Source: Campylobacteraceae bacterium (GTDB taxonomy: Bacteria; Campylobacterota; Campylobacteria; Campylobacterales; Campylobacteraceae). Taken from it: a stretch of 14,628 bases of DNA. The translations under genes and the position numbers were made by a program. This document shows positions 8,114 to 14,628 of the stretch, one piece after another. The stretch is taken from positions 1 to 14,628 of the forward strand of contig JAITNC010000211.1 in the NCBI GenBank assembly GCA_031290675.1, given 5' to 3'. Below the pieces are notes generated by a model. The model was not told the DNA's origin, did no database searches, and saw nothing but the letters and a program-made list of their open reading frames with translations. Numbering within the stretch: position 1 is the stretch's first letter; each line of letters starts with the position of its first letter.

Positions 8114-10549
8114 TAAACTTTCAATAATGCTTTTTAGCTTTTGACCTCGTAGTTTTTTTATCATTTCTGTTCTTGATTGTCTTGAATATATTATCTCATT
8201 TTTACTGTTTTTTATAACCTTTCTACCGCCAACCATATCTTGATAGATGACTATTTCGCCTTCGAGGTTGATGTAACTCCATAATTCATTTTGCGTTACC
8301 TTAGCCAAACCACTATCGTTAAAATCATCAATCTCATCAAATTGTGGTTCTATAACTATTTCACCTTTGGAATTGACAAATCCCCATTTGCCATTTTGTT
8401 TTATTACGGCTAAACCGTTATCATTAAAATAATCAATCTCATCAAATTGTGGTTCTATAACTATCTCACCTTTGGAATTGATAAATCCCCATTTGCCATT
8501 TTGTTTTATTTTGGCCAAACCATTATTTGAAAAATCAAAAATATAATCAAATTGCGGTTTTATAACTATCTCACCTTTGGAATTGATAAGACCATATTTG
8601 CCATTTTGCATTACTTCAGCCAAACCATTATTTGAAAAATCAAAAATCAAATCAAATTGCGGTTCTATAACTATTTCACCTTTGGAGTTAATAATGCCAT
8701 ATTTACGATTTTGTTCTATCTCAGCTAAACCATTACTGGAAAAACGACCAATATAACCAAACTGTGGCTCTATGACTATCTCTCCTTTGGAGTTGACAAA
8801 TCCACATTCGTTATTTTGCATTACTTTGGCTAAACTATTATCAATCTTGTCAAATCTTGGTTCTATGATTATCTTGCCTTTAGAATTAATAATTCCCCAT
8901 TTGCTATTTTGCTCTATCTCGGCTAAACCGTTATCATTAAAATCATCAATCTTGTCAAATTGCGGTTCTATAACTATTTCACTTTTGGAGTTGATAAGAC
9001 CATCTTTGCCATTTTGTTTTATTACGGCTAAACCGTTATCATTAAAATCATCAATCTTGTCAAATTTTGGCTCTATTGCTATCTCACCTTTGGAATTGAT
9101 AATGCCATATTTGTGATTTTGCATTACTTTAGCTAAATCATTATCTTTAAAATCAAAAATATAATCAAATTGCGGTTCTATAGCTATCTCACCTTTGGAA
9201 TTGATAATGCCATATTTGTGATTTTGTTCTATTTTGGCCAAACCATCATTAAAATAATCAATCCTGTCAAATTTTGGCTCTATTACTATCTCGCCTTTGG
9301 AGTTGATAAGACCATCTTTGCCATTTTGTTTTATTACGGCTAAACCATTACTGGAAAAACGACTAATACAACCAAACTGTGGCTCTATGATTATCTCGCC
9401 TTTAGAGTTAATAATGCCATATTTACGATTTTGTTTTATCTTAGCTAAGTTGTTGTCGTTAAAATCATCAATCTCATTGAATCTTGGTTCGATAACCATC
9501 TCGCCTTTGGAGTTAATAATGCCATATTTGTGATTTTGTTCTATTTTGGCCAAACCATTATCGTTAAAATTATCAATATTCTTAAATCTTGGTTTTGCTA
9601 CTATCTCGCCCTTGGAGTTAATAATGCCATATTTGCCATTTTGCATTACTTTAGCCAAATCATTATCTTTAAAATCAAAAATATAATCAAACTGTGGCTC
9701 TATGATTATCTCGCCTTTAGAGTTAATAATGCCATATTTGTGATTTTGTTCTATTTTGGCCAAACCATTATCGTTAAAATTATCAATATTCTTAAATCTT
9801 GGTTTTGCTACTATCTCACCTTTGGAGTTGATAATGCCATATTTGTGTTTTTGCATTACTTTAGCCAAATCATTATCTTTAAAATCAAAAATATAATCAA
9901 ATTGCGGTTCTATAACTATCTCACCTTTGGAATTGATAAAGTCCCATTTGCCATTTTGTTTTATTGCAAATAAACTATTATCGTTAAAATTAAAAATCAG
10001 GTCAAATTGCGGTTCTATAATTATTTCACCTCTTAAATTAATCAGACCATATTTGCCATTTTGTTTTATTTTGACTAAATTATTATCATTGAAATTTTTG
10101 ATATCATCAAATTGTGGCGCTACAGCTATCACACCTTTTAGATTAATCAGACCATATTTTTTGTTATATTTTATTTTGGCAAAACCATCGTTAAAATAAT
10201 CAATCCTGTCAAATTTTGGCTCTATTACTATCTCGCCCTTGGAGTTAATAATGCCATATTTGCCATTTTGCATTACTTTGGATAAATCACTGTTGGCAAA
10301 ATTTTCAGCATCACGAAACTGTGATTTTATAAGTATCTCACCTTTGGGATTAATGAAACCGCCATAGTAACGTGCACTTGTTGTGTTTAAATTATCAAAG
10401 ACTAGAGGATGTATGTCTGTTACTCTGGCAAAACCATTATTATTGAAATTACTAGCTGTCCAAAATCGTGGTTCTATAACTATCTCGCCTTTGTAGTTGA
10501 TGAAACCATATACGCCATTGTGTTGTATTTTAGTAAGCATATTAGTCAT
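8081..10549 (-). CDS. WG-repeat protein with about 22 tandem repeats
   Basis: Large repeat protein (822 residues from the chosen start). Almost the whole chain is a unit of about 35 residues with the core pattern KYGIINSKGEIVIEPQF, followed by a variable part and then DNGLAKIKQN; this matches the WG repeat family (PF14903). I count 22 units, the last one degenerate, followed by a basic tail of about 45 residues. There is no signal peptide or membrane segment, so a cytoplasmic place is inferred; no catalytic domain is present. The start is set at 10549 because GGAG lies just before this ATG, while the in-frame ATG at 10558 has no ribosome binding site. The product is rich in Asn, Lys and Ile. 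It is transcribed alone, convergent to the ClbS-like gene. The role is unknown; protein binding is the usual guess. The last residues, DCHTRNDGGE, come from a dispersed palindromic repeat. Confidence 0.9.
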   Translation of the reverse strand: MTNMLTKIQHNGVYGFINYKGEIVIEPRFWTASNFNNNGFARVTDIHPLVFDNLNTTSARYYGGFINPKGEILIKSQFRDAENFANSDLSKVMQNGKYGIINSKGEIVIEPKFDRIDYFNDGFAKIKYNKKYGLINLKGVIAVAPQFDDIKNFNDNNLVKIKQNGKYGLINLRGEIIIEPQFDLIFNFNDNSLFAIKQNGKWDFINSKGEIVIEPQFDYIFDFKDNDLAKVMQKHKYGIINSKGEIVAKPRFKNIDNFNDNGLAKIEQNHKYGIINSKGEIIIEPQFDYIFDFKDNDLAKVMQNGKYGIINSKGEIVAKPRFKNIDNFNDNGLAKIEQNHKYGIINSKGEMVIEPRFNEIDDFNDNNLAKIKQNRKYGIINSKGEIIIEPQFGCISRFSSNGLAVIKQNGKDGLINSKGEIVIEPKFDRIDYFNDGLAKIEQNHKYGIINSKGEIAIEPQFDYIFDFKDNDLAKVMQNHKYGIINSKGEIAIEPKFDKIDDFNDNGLAVIKQNGKDGLINSKSEIVIEPQFDKIDDFNDNGLAEIEQNSKWGIINSKGKIIIEPRFDKIDNSLAKVMQNNECGFVNSKGEIVIEPQFGYIGRFSSNGLAEIEQNRKYGIINSKGEIVIEPQFDLIFDFSNNGLAEVMQNGKYGLINSKGEIVIKPQFDYIFDFSNNGLAKIKQNGKWGFINSKGEIVIEPQFDEIDYFNDNGLAVIKQNGKWGFVNSKGEIVIEPQFDEIDDFNDSGLAKVTQNELWSYINLEGEIVIYQDMVGGRKVIKNSKNEIIYSRQSRTEMIKKLRGQKLKSIIESLDCHTRNDGGE
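8240..10513 (-). repeat. Tandem array of about 105-bp units coding for WG repeats
   Basis: The DNA behind the WG-repeat protein is a direct tandem array with a period near 105 bp. It contains a higher-order duplication with a 210-bp period: 9510-9607 and 9720-9817 are identical over 98 bases, and similarity continues past 9940. Units 3 and 12 share the same one-codon deletion, and unit 16 lacks four codons in the variable part. All length changes keep the frame. Confidence 0.9.
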
Positions 10550-10594
10550 AATCTCCATTTGTTCTAATTAGTGTGATTTTATAAATAAAATGAA

Positions 10595-10600
10595 ATTATA
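10595..10600 (-). promoter_or_regulatory. Probable -10 box of the WG-repeat gene
   Basis: Read on the - strand, a perfect TATAAT lies 45 nt before the ATG at 10549, in a very AT-rich stretch (10559-10680). No clear -35 box lies 17 nt farther up, as is common in Campylobacterota. It suggests that the WG-repeat gene has its own promoter and is not part of the ppa operon. Confidence 0.55.
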
Positions 10601-10803
10601 CTTTAAAAATGAAGTTTTTGTATGTTTTGATAGAAGTTTGTAAAAATTTTTACCAATTTAGAATAAAATAATCAATGCCGCAACTTTATATAGCATCAAC
10701 GAAGTATGACGTAAATGAATGTTTAGTGCGATACGTAACATTCTATTGTTATGACTTCAAAAGCATTAGCGTAGTGAATGTATTTGTGTTTCCACCCTCT
10801 CCA

Positions 10804-10836
10804 GTCATTGCGAGGAGCGAAGCGACGTGGCAATCC
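10804..10836. repeat. Palindromic module B, direct copy
   Basis: GTCATTGCGAGGAGCGAAGC...GTGGCAATCC has outer arms ATTGC/GCAAT around an inner GCGAAGC loop. It is the same element as the inverted copy at 10978-11013 and the shortened copy at 8092-8113. Similar short palindromes starting GTCATTGCGAG and ending GGCAATCC are scattered in many unrelated bacterial genomes. Confidence 0.75.
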
Positions 10837-10894
10837 ACTTCTTGTCTTTCACACACTAACCTTCTTGCAACTCAGTCGCATTTGGTAGTTAATT

Positions 10895-10911
10895 CCCCTC
10901 CTGCGGAGGGG
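10895..10911. repeat. GC-rich perfect hairpin
   Basis: CCCCTCC (10895-10901) and GGAGGGG (10905-10911) form a 7-bp stem with a 3-nt loop, within a G-rich block that runs to about 10933 and includes a G7 run (10908-10914). There is no T-tract on either side, so it looks like part of the dispersed-repeat patchwork and not an intrinsic terminator. Confidence 0.65.
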
Positions 10912-10977
10912 GGGAGCGTAGGGCGGGGTGGTTTTATCTTGTGGGATTTTGTATTACATTGTATTACACAAAAGAGT

Positions 10978-11057
10978 GGATTGCCACGCCCGCAAGCGGG
11001 CTCGCAATGACGGAGAGAGAAACACAGATGCTCACGGCTACGCCTCAGCATGACAAT
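10978..11057. repeat. Inverted composite repeat: module B (10978-11013) plus module A (11022-11057)
   Basis: Read on the - strand this is module A followed by module B, the same order as at 8026-8113 on the + strand. The A part is the exact reverse complement of 7973-8008. The B part has an inner CCCGC/GCGGG stem with an AA loop, inside ATTGC/GCAAT outer arms. It is the most complete copy of the composite element in the window. Confidence 0.8.
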
Positions 11058-11155
11058 TGGAGGGGTGGGTTCGCCGATGCCATGACAATGAGGGCTTTGC
11101 TGCTTGGTCTGACAAAAGAATGGAGTGGATTATCACGTCAATGGAGTGCAATGAT

Positions 11156-11179
11156 GGCAGGGGATTGGTTATCCCCGCC
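11156..11179 (-). terminator. Stem-loop behind ppa, possible terminator
   Basis: Eleven nt after the ppa stop (- strand), GGGGAT and ATCCCC pair across a 5-nt loop. The stem extends by GGC/GCC past a single bulged base, giving about 9 pairs. No U-tract follows, so it may be a 3' stabilising hairpin or a weak terminator, not a standard intrinsic one. Confidence 0.45.
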
Positions 11180-11190
11180 TTGAAAATCAA

Positions 11191-11709
11191 TTATTTGTAG
11201 TTTTTGATAGCTTTGTCCAAAATCTCAACAGCTTTATCTTTATCTGCGAAATCTTTTACTTTGACCCATTTATTTGGCTCTAACATTTTGTATGTTTCAA
11301 AGAAGTTTTTTATCTTGTTGAGCGTAGCTTTTGGAAGGTCGCTAAGTGAGTTTATTCCCTCAAATGTCGGGTCTATCTTGCTCACAGGAACAGCCAAAAG
11401 TTTTTCGTCCATACCCGCTTCGTCCTCCATAATCAAAACGCCTATCAGCCTGCAAGGTATCACAGAGCCCGCTTGCAACGGATATGTGTTGAGTACCAAT
11501 ATATCGGCAGGGTCGCCGTCAGCAGCCAAAGTATTTGGCACGAAACCGTAGTTTGCCGGATAAAACATCGCAGAGTATATCACTCTGTCCACAAATACCG
11601 CACCGCTCTCCTTGTCTATCTCATACTTGATACTTGAGCCGTAAGGTATCTCTATCAGCGCATTGATTTTGTCCGGATTTTTACCGACTGGAATTTTACT
11701 TATATTCAT
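11191..11709 (-). CDS. ppa: Inorganic pyrophosphatase (family I)
   Basis: Soluble cytoplasmic pyrophosphatase (172 residues) that hydrolyses PPi to two phosphates and so pulls biosynthetic reactions such as aminoacylation forward. The family I signature is exact: DGDPAD at residues 65-70, followed by ILVL. Other conserved parts are the N-terminal EIPYGSSIKYE (20-30), DRVIYSAMFYPANYGFVP (41-58) and DEKLLAVP (101-108). The length is normal. AGGA lies 8 nt before the ATG. It begins 10 nt after the adk stop, so aspS-adk-ppa is one transcription unit. Grouping PPi removal with a synthetase and adenylate kinase makes sense, since charging tRNA releases AMP and PPi. Confidence 0.96.
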   Translation of the reverse strand: MNISKIPVGKNPDKINALIEIPYGSSIKYEIDKESGAVFVDRVIYSAMFYPANYGFVPNTLAADGDPADILVLNTYPLQAGSVIPCRLIGVLIMEDEAGMDEKLLAVPVSKIDPTFEGINSLSDLPKATLNKIKNFFETYKMLEPNKWVKVKDFADKDKAVEILDKAIKNYK

Positions 11710-11719
11710 TGTTTTTCCT

Positions 11720-12292
11720 TTAGATTCTTGCTTTTATAAACGTTTCCATATCGCTTACGATACTATTTATATCTCTCTCGCCGTTTACCACTTGAAGCAG
11801 CCTTTTTGTCGTGTAAAAGCTCTGTATCGCGCCAAGAGGTTCGGAGTAGACTCTCATTCGGTTGTTAAATACGCTCTCATTGTCGTCTGCGCCACGGTTT
11901 CGTCCAAGTACTCTCTCTCGTGCGACTTGTTCGCTCACGCTGACTTCTATAACATTTACAAGTTTTATCTCTTGCTCTGTTTTTAGTATACTGTCAAGCG
12001 TGCTCATCTGCTCAACCGAGCGTGGATAACCGTCTATAAGTATGATGTCCTTCGCAGACTTTTTGATAGCCGAGATGATGGTGCTTACGACTATCTCAAG
12101 AGGTACTAAGTTGCCTTGTGAGATGTAAGAGTTGATGGTCTTTCCAAGTTCGCTTCCACTGCTAACTTCATCTCTTAAAAGGTCGCCTGTTGAAAAGTGC
12201 GCTATCTTATCGCTGTTATTTTTCGCGATAATGCTTGCGTCTGTTGTTTTTCCGCTCCCCGGAGCGCCGATGATTAAAAAAAGTTTTTTCAT
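11720..12292 (-). CDS. adk: Adenylate kinase (short form without zinc-binding LID)
   Basis: Interconverts ATP + AMP and 2 ADP; cytoplasmic, 190 residues. The P-loop is GAPGSGKT at residues 9-16. The AMP-binding side shows [11 protein letters not shown] (33-43) and DGYPRS (87-92). The LID region is reduced to about [20 protein letters not shown] (130-149), with no cysteine zinc site, so this is the short type. The ATG follows the aspS stop codon with no gap; AAGGAT about 6 nt upstream lies within the aspS end, so translation is probably coupled to aspS. C. jejuni has the same aspS-adk-ppa order, as I recall it. Confidence 0.96.
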   Translation of the reverse strand: MKKLFLIIGAPGSGKTTDASIIAKNNSDKIAHFSTGDLLRDEVSSGSELGKTINSYISQGNLVPLEIVVSTIISAIKKSAKDIILIDGYPRSVEQMSTLDSILKTEQEIKLVNVIEVSVSEQVARERVLGRNRGADDNESVFNNRMRVYSEPLGAIQSFYTTKRLLQVVNGERDINSIVSDMETFIKARI

Positions 12293-14044
12293 CTATTTAT
12301 CCTTTTTATCATTGATTTTTATACCAAGTTCACGAAGCTGCTCAGCCGAAACCACGCTTGGAGCTTGTGTGAGAGGACACTGAGCACGTTGAGTTTTTGG
12401 AAATGCTATGACATCTCGTATACTGTCGCTTTTTGTCAAAAGCATGATGAGCCTGTCAAATCCTATAGCGATACCGCCGTGAGGAGGCGCGCCAAATTTC
12501 AAAGCGTCAAGCAAAAACGAGAACTTATCCAAAGCCTCTTCTTTTGATATTCCGAGTATGTTAAACACCTTCTCCTGAATATCTTTTTTGTGTATTCTGA
12601 TACTTCCGCCGCCAAGCTCAACGCCGTTTAACACGACATCGTGAGCTACGGAGGTTATATCCTCAAGGTCTTTTGCGTCTATGTTGTTTGGCATCGTGAA
12701 AGGGTGGTGCATAGCTTTTGTTTTGCCTTCCTCAACTTCAAACATCTCAAAGTCAAGAACCCACAAAAAGTTCAACTCATCAGGGTTGGCCAAACTCATT
12801 CTGTTTGCTACTTCTATCCTAAGTCTTCCCATATAATCAAGCACGGTTTTTTTAGCGCCGGCTCCAAAGAAAACTATATCATCAATTTGCAAATCAGTCC
12901 TTTTAATCAGCTCACTAATTGATTTTTCACTCATAAATTTAAGTAAAGGCCCTTTGAGTCCGTCCTCTTTCATCTGAAAGTATCCAAGCCCTTTTGCGCC
13001 AAATTTCGCTACAAAATCCTCAAGTTCTTTCAAGTGTTTGCGGGAGAAAAATGTGTCGCCTTTAGGGACTTTGAGCGCTTTTATGCGGTTTTTCTTTGTA
13101 TCTTTGGCGATGGAGGCGAACAGTTCGCTTGAGGAGTCTAAAAATAGGTCTGCCGCTTCTACCATCTCCAAGCCGTACCTGAGGTCTGGTTTGTCGGAGC
13201 CGTAAGTTTCCATAGCGTGCTTGAAGCTCATGCGTGGAAATGGCGTTTTTATCTCGTGTCCGCACGTGCTAAAGATAGACTTCAACAACTCTTCGGCTAC
13301 TTTTATGATGTCGTCTTGCTCGCAAAAACTCATCTCAATATCTATCTGTGTAAATTCTGGCTGTCTGTCGGCTCTGAGGTCTTCATCGCGAAAACATCTT
13401 GCTATCTGAAAATATCTGTCAAATCCCGAACACATCAGCAGTTGTTTAAAGAGCTGTGGAGATTGGGGCAGGGCGTAAAATTCGCCATTGTGGACACGGC
13501 TCGGCACGAGATAATCCCTCGCTCCCTCAGGAGTAGCCTTTGTCAATATCGGCGTTTCAACCTCTAAAAATCCAAGCTCATCAAGCGTATTTCTAGCGGC
13601 TATAGCGGCTTTGCTTCGCAATTTAAACGTTTCATACGCTTTTTGATTTCTAAGGTCTAAAAAGCGGTATTTTAGTCGTACTTCCTCGCCGACATTTGGG
13701 TCGCCTATCACAAAAGGCACAGGCTCGCTCGCATTTTCAACGATAAGCTCTTTGAGGACAACCTCAATACTGCCTGTTTTGAGTTTTGGGTTTGTCAGCC
13801 CTTCGCCTCTGAGGCGCACTTTTCCTATGGCTCGCAGGACATACTCATCTCTCACGCCGGCGGCTATGATGTGAGCTTCTTTGCTGTCTTTTGGGTCACA
13901 TACGAGCTGAATCAAGCCTGTATTATCTCTCAAATCTATAAAAATAACTCCGCCGTGGTCTCTGTAGCTGTTCGCCCAACCGCAAAGAACGACCTCTTTG
14001 CCTATATCGCTTTCGCTCAAATGCGTACAATAATGACTTCTCAA
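12293..14044 (-). CDS. aspS: Aspartyl-tRNA synthetase, probably non-discriminating
   Basis: Class IIb synthetase of bacterial type, 583 residues. An N-terminal OB-fold anticodon-binding domain covers about 1-105. Motif 1 lies near 150-165 and motif 2 at [18 protein letters not shown] (218-235). A GAD insertion domain covers about 285-420. Motif 3 is [13 protein letters not shown] (524-536). In the anticodon domain the segment RDHGG carries H30; a histidine there, in place of leucine, is known from enzymes that charge both tRNA-Asp and tRNA-Asn. With GatCAB this supplies Asn-tRNA, as is usual in Campylobacterota; no gatCAB gene lies in the window, so that link is inferred. The start is a TTG at 14044 with AAAAAGGA 8 nt upstream; no ATG lies in frame nearby. 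It is the first gene of aspS-adk-ppa. Confidence 0.95.
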   Translation of the reverse strand: MRSHYCTHLSESDIGKEVVLCGWANSYRDHGGVIFIDLRDNTGLIQLVCDPKDSKEAHIIAAGVRDEYVLRAIGKVRLRGEGLTNPKLKTGSIEVVLKELIVENASEPVPFVIGDPNVGEEVRLKYRFLDLRNQKAYETFKLRSKAAIAARNTLDELGFLEVETPILTKATPEGARDYLVPSRVHNGEFYALPQSPQLFKQLLMCSGFDRYFQIARCFRDEDLRADRQPEFTQIDIEMSFCEQDDIIKVAEELLKSIFSTCGHEIKTPFPRMSFKHAMETYGSDKPDLRYGLEMVEAADLFLDSSSELFASIAKDTKKNRIKALKVPKGDTFFSRKHLKELEDFVAKFGAKGLGYFQMKEDGLKGPLLKFMSEKSISELIKRTDLQIDDIVFFGAGAKKTVLDYMGRLRIEVANRMSLANPDELNFLWVLDFEMFEVEEGKTKAMHHPFTMPNNIDAKDLEDITSVAHDVVLNGVELGGGSIRIHKKDIQEKVFNILGISKEEALDKFSFLLDALKFGAPPHGGIAIGFDRLIMLLTKSDSIRDVIAFPKTQRAQCPLTQAPSVVSAEQLRELGIKINDKKDK

Positions 14045-14089
14045 AACAAATGTCCTTTTTTAGCAATATGCGTAAAATTAAAAGATATT

Positions 14090-14098
14090 AGTATATCA
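14090..14098 (-). promoter_or_regulatory. Probable extended -10 promoter of aspS-adk-ppa
   Basis: On the - strand, TGATATACT (TG, one base, TATACT) lies about 46 nt before the aspS TTG start, in the short gap behind the membrane-protein gene. It matches an extended -10 element; no good -35 is evident. Confidence 0.45.
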
Positions 14099-14100
14099 AA

Positions 14101-14134
14101 AGCGAGCTTTTACATAGCTTTTTTAAAGTTCGCT
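14101..14134 (-). terminator. Possible terminator hairpin at the end of the membrane-protein gene
   Basis: On the - strand AGCGAACTTT (14134-14125) can pair with AAAGCTCGCT (14110-14101) with one mismatch across a 14-nt loop. Four T follow. The stop codon lies at the base of the loop. The stem is imperfect and the T-run short, so this is a weak call. Confidence 0.3.
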
Positions 14135-14628
14135 CTTGGTTTTATATTTTTTGTCAAATCCGTACAGGTAGATGATTGCGCACAGGGAGAGATAAAAAAG
14201 CAGCTCAAAACTCTCCTCAACAAGCTCGTTTTTGTATACTTTTTCGCCTACTCTTCCGACTATCATACCGACAAACATCAAGATGTATGGGATAGTGGGG
14301 ATTTTGACTCTTAAGAGGTACTCTTTGGCTATTTTCCACAACTTTTTTTGGAAAAAGTAAAAAAGCGTATAAGCGATAAAAAGCCCATATAAAGGGTGCG
14401 CCAAATAACCGTATCGTAACTCGTCCCACTCTGCGAAGGTATTTACTTCGCCCTCAATCGGAAAAAATACCCTAAAGATATTTATCTCTCTCAAAAAGAG
14501 TATCACGAGCACCATGGCTATCCATATAAATAGTTGTTTATGCTCTTTTGTTTTCACGCAAAATACAAATGCGGCTGCCAAAACAACCAGCTGTAGATTT
14601 TCCAACAGCGAACTCTCCAGCGCATACC
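14123..14628 (-). CDS. Polytopic membrane protein of unknown function, 5' end beyond the window
   Basis: The frame is open to the right edge of the window, so the start is missing. A TTG at 14605 is in frame but has no ribosome binding site, and the codons before it (YALESSLLENLQL...) read as normal protein. The visible 168 residues hold about five hydrophobic segments. Counting from the TTG they are roughly 4-18, 27-43, 71-87, 105-120 and 131-148. Charged motifs lie between them, such as FLREINIFRVFFP, FAEWDELRYGYLAHP and GEKVYKNELVEESFELL. I do not recognise a named family. The glutamates next to the membrane segments look conserved in type, but no function should be given. It is on the same strand as aspS, 78 nt upstream. 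Confidence 0.75.
   Translation of the reverse strand, partial: YALESSLLENLQLVVLAAAFVFCVKTKEHKQLFIWIAMVLVILFLREINIFRVFFPIEGEVNTFAEWDELRYGYLAHPLYGLFIAYTLFYFFQKKLWKIAKEYLLRVKIPTIPYILMFVGMIVGRVGEKVYKNELVEESFELLFYLSLCAIIYLYGFDKKYKTKSEL

Larger units (their letters stand above)
10559..11190. other. Gene-free region of 632 bp filled with palindromic repeats
   Basis: Between the WG-repeat gene and ppa I find no credible gene. The left 120 bp are AT-rich and hold the WG promoter. From about 10748 to 11179 it is a patchwork: degenerate module A (about 10748-10793), module B (10804-10836), a GC-rich hairpin block (10890-10933), a doubled TTGTATTACA (10949-10968), inverted module B plus module A (10978-11057), a decayed module B trace (about 11121-11155) and a hairpin next to ppa (11156-11179). 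Open frames here translate palindromic repeats (for example VIARSEATWQS) and lack ribosome binding sites. Confidence 0.75.

Noticed and set aside
8772..10199. A series of open frames on the + strand, antisense to the WG array, with repeated SPLELI-type peptides
   Set aside because: They are mirror translations of the repeat unit: periodic, without ribosome binding sites, and stopped wherever unit phase changes.
8081..10558. Start of the WG protein at the upstream ATG (10558)
   Set aside because: No ribosome binding site precedes it, whereas its own GGAG serves the ATG at 10549.
7973..11057. Composite transposon with the 36-bp inverted repeats as ends
   Set aside because: No transposase lies between the arms, no target-site duplication is visible outside them, and the arms are part of a wider dispersed repeat family.
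7960..11060. CRISPR array in the repeat-rich region
   Set aside because: Repeats are few, diverged, in both orientations and not evenly spaced; no cas gene is near. The WG periodicity is coding.
10675..11183. Two + strand open frames of 111 and 80 codons
   Set aside because: They translate palindromic repeats (VIARSEATWQS, LPRPQAGSQ types), have no ribosome binding site and share no family pattern.
14123..14605. Complete membrane-protein gene starting at TTG 14605
   Set aside because: The frame stays open to the window edge with plausible protein sequence and no Shine-Dalgarno before the TTG, so the gene is treated as partial.

Overview
The window looks like a chromosomal segment of a Campylobacterota (Epsilonproteobacteria) bacterium; the genus cannot be fixed from sequence alone. 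The main reasons are two gene orders that I know from Campylobacter-type genomes: pyrH-rpoZ-spoT-tyrS-nitronate monooxygenase-like-amiA on the + strand, and aspS-adk-ppa on the - strand. The AspRS also carries an anticodon-domain histidine typical of non-discriminating enzymes, which is usual in this phylum.

Layout. Bases 1-183 hold a rho-independent terminator from an upstream gene and a probable promoter for the first operon. Bases 184-7269 are a tightly packed + strand operon: UMP kinase, RNA polymerase omega, bifunctional (p)ppGpp synthetase/hydrolase, tyrosyl-tRNA synthetase, an NPD-family flavoprotein and a secreted murein amidase. The genes are adjacent or overlap by a few bases, so nucleotide synthesis, transcription, stringent response, translation and cell-wall splitting are probably co-transcribed. 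A ClbS/DfsB-family four-helix protein (7328-7873) follows on the same strand.

Bases 7874-11190 are the accessory part. A 2.5 kb - strand gene codes for a protein made almost wholly of about 22 WG-type repeats of about 35 residues. It is bracketed by blocks of small dispersed palindromic repeats. One 36-bp sequence occurs on both sides of the gene in inverted orientation, and another repeat has become the last codons of the WG-repeat gene. The array shows recent internal duplication and probable gene conversion.

Bases 11191-14044 are the - strand operon aspS-adk-ppa (aspartyl-tRNA synthetase, adenylate kinase, inorganic pyrophosphatase). Bases 14123-14628 hold the 3' part of an unrecognised polytopic membrane protein gene that enters from beyond the right edge.

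No tRNA, rRNA, CRISPR array, transposase or phage gene was seen. The most unusual material is the WG-repeat gene together with its palindromic repeat surroundings. Everything else is ordinary core genome, and I see no convincing multi-gene undescribed system.
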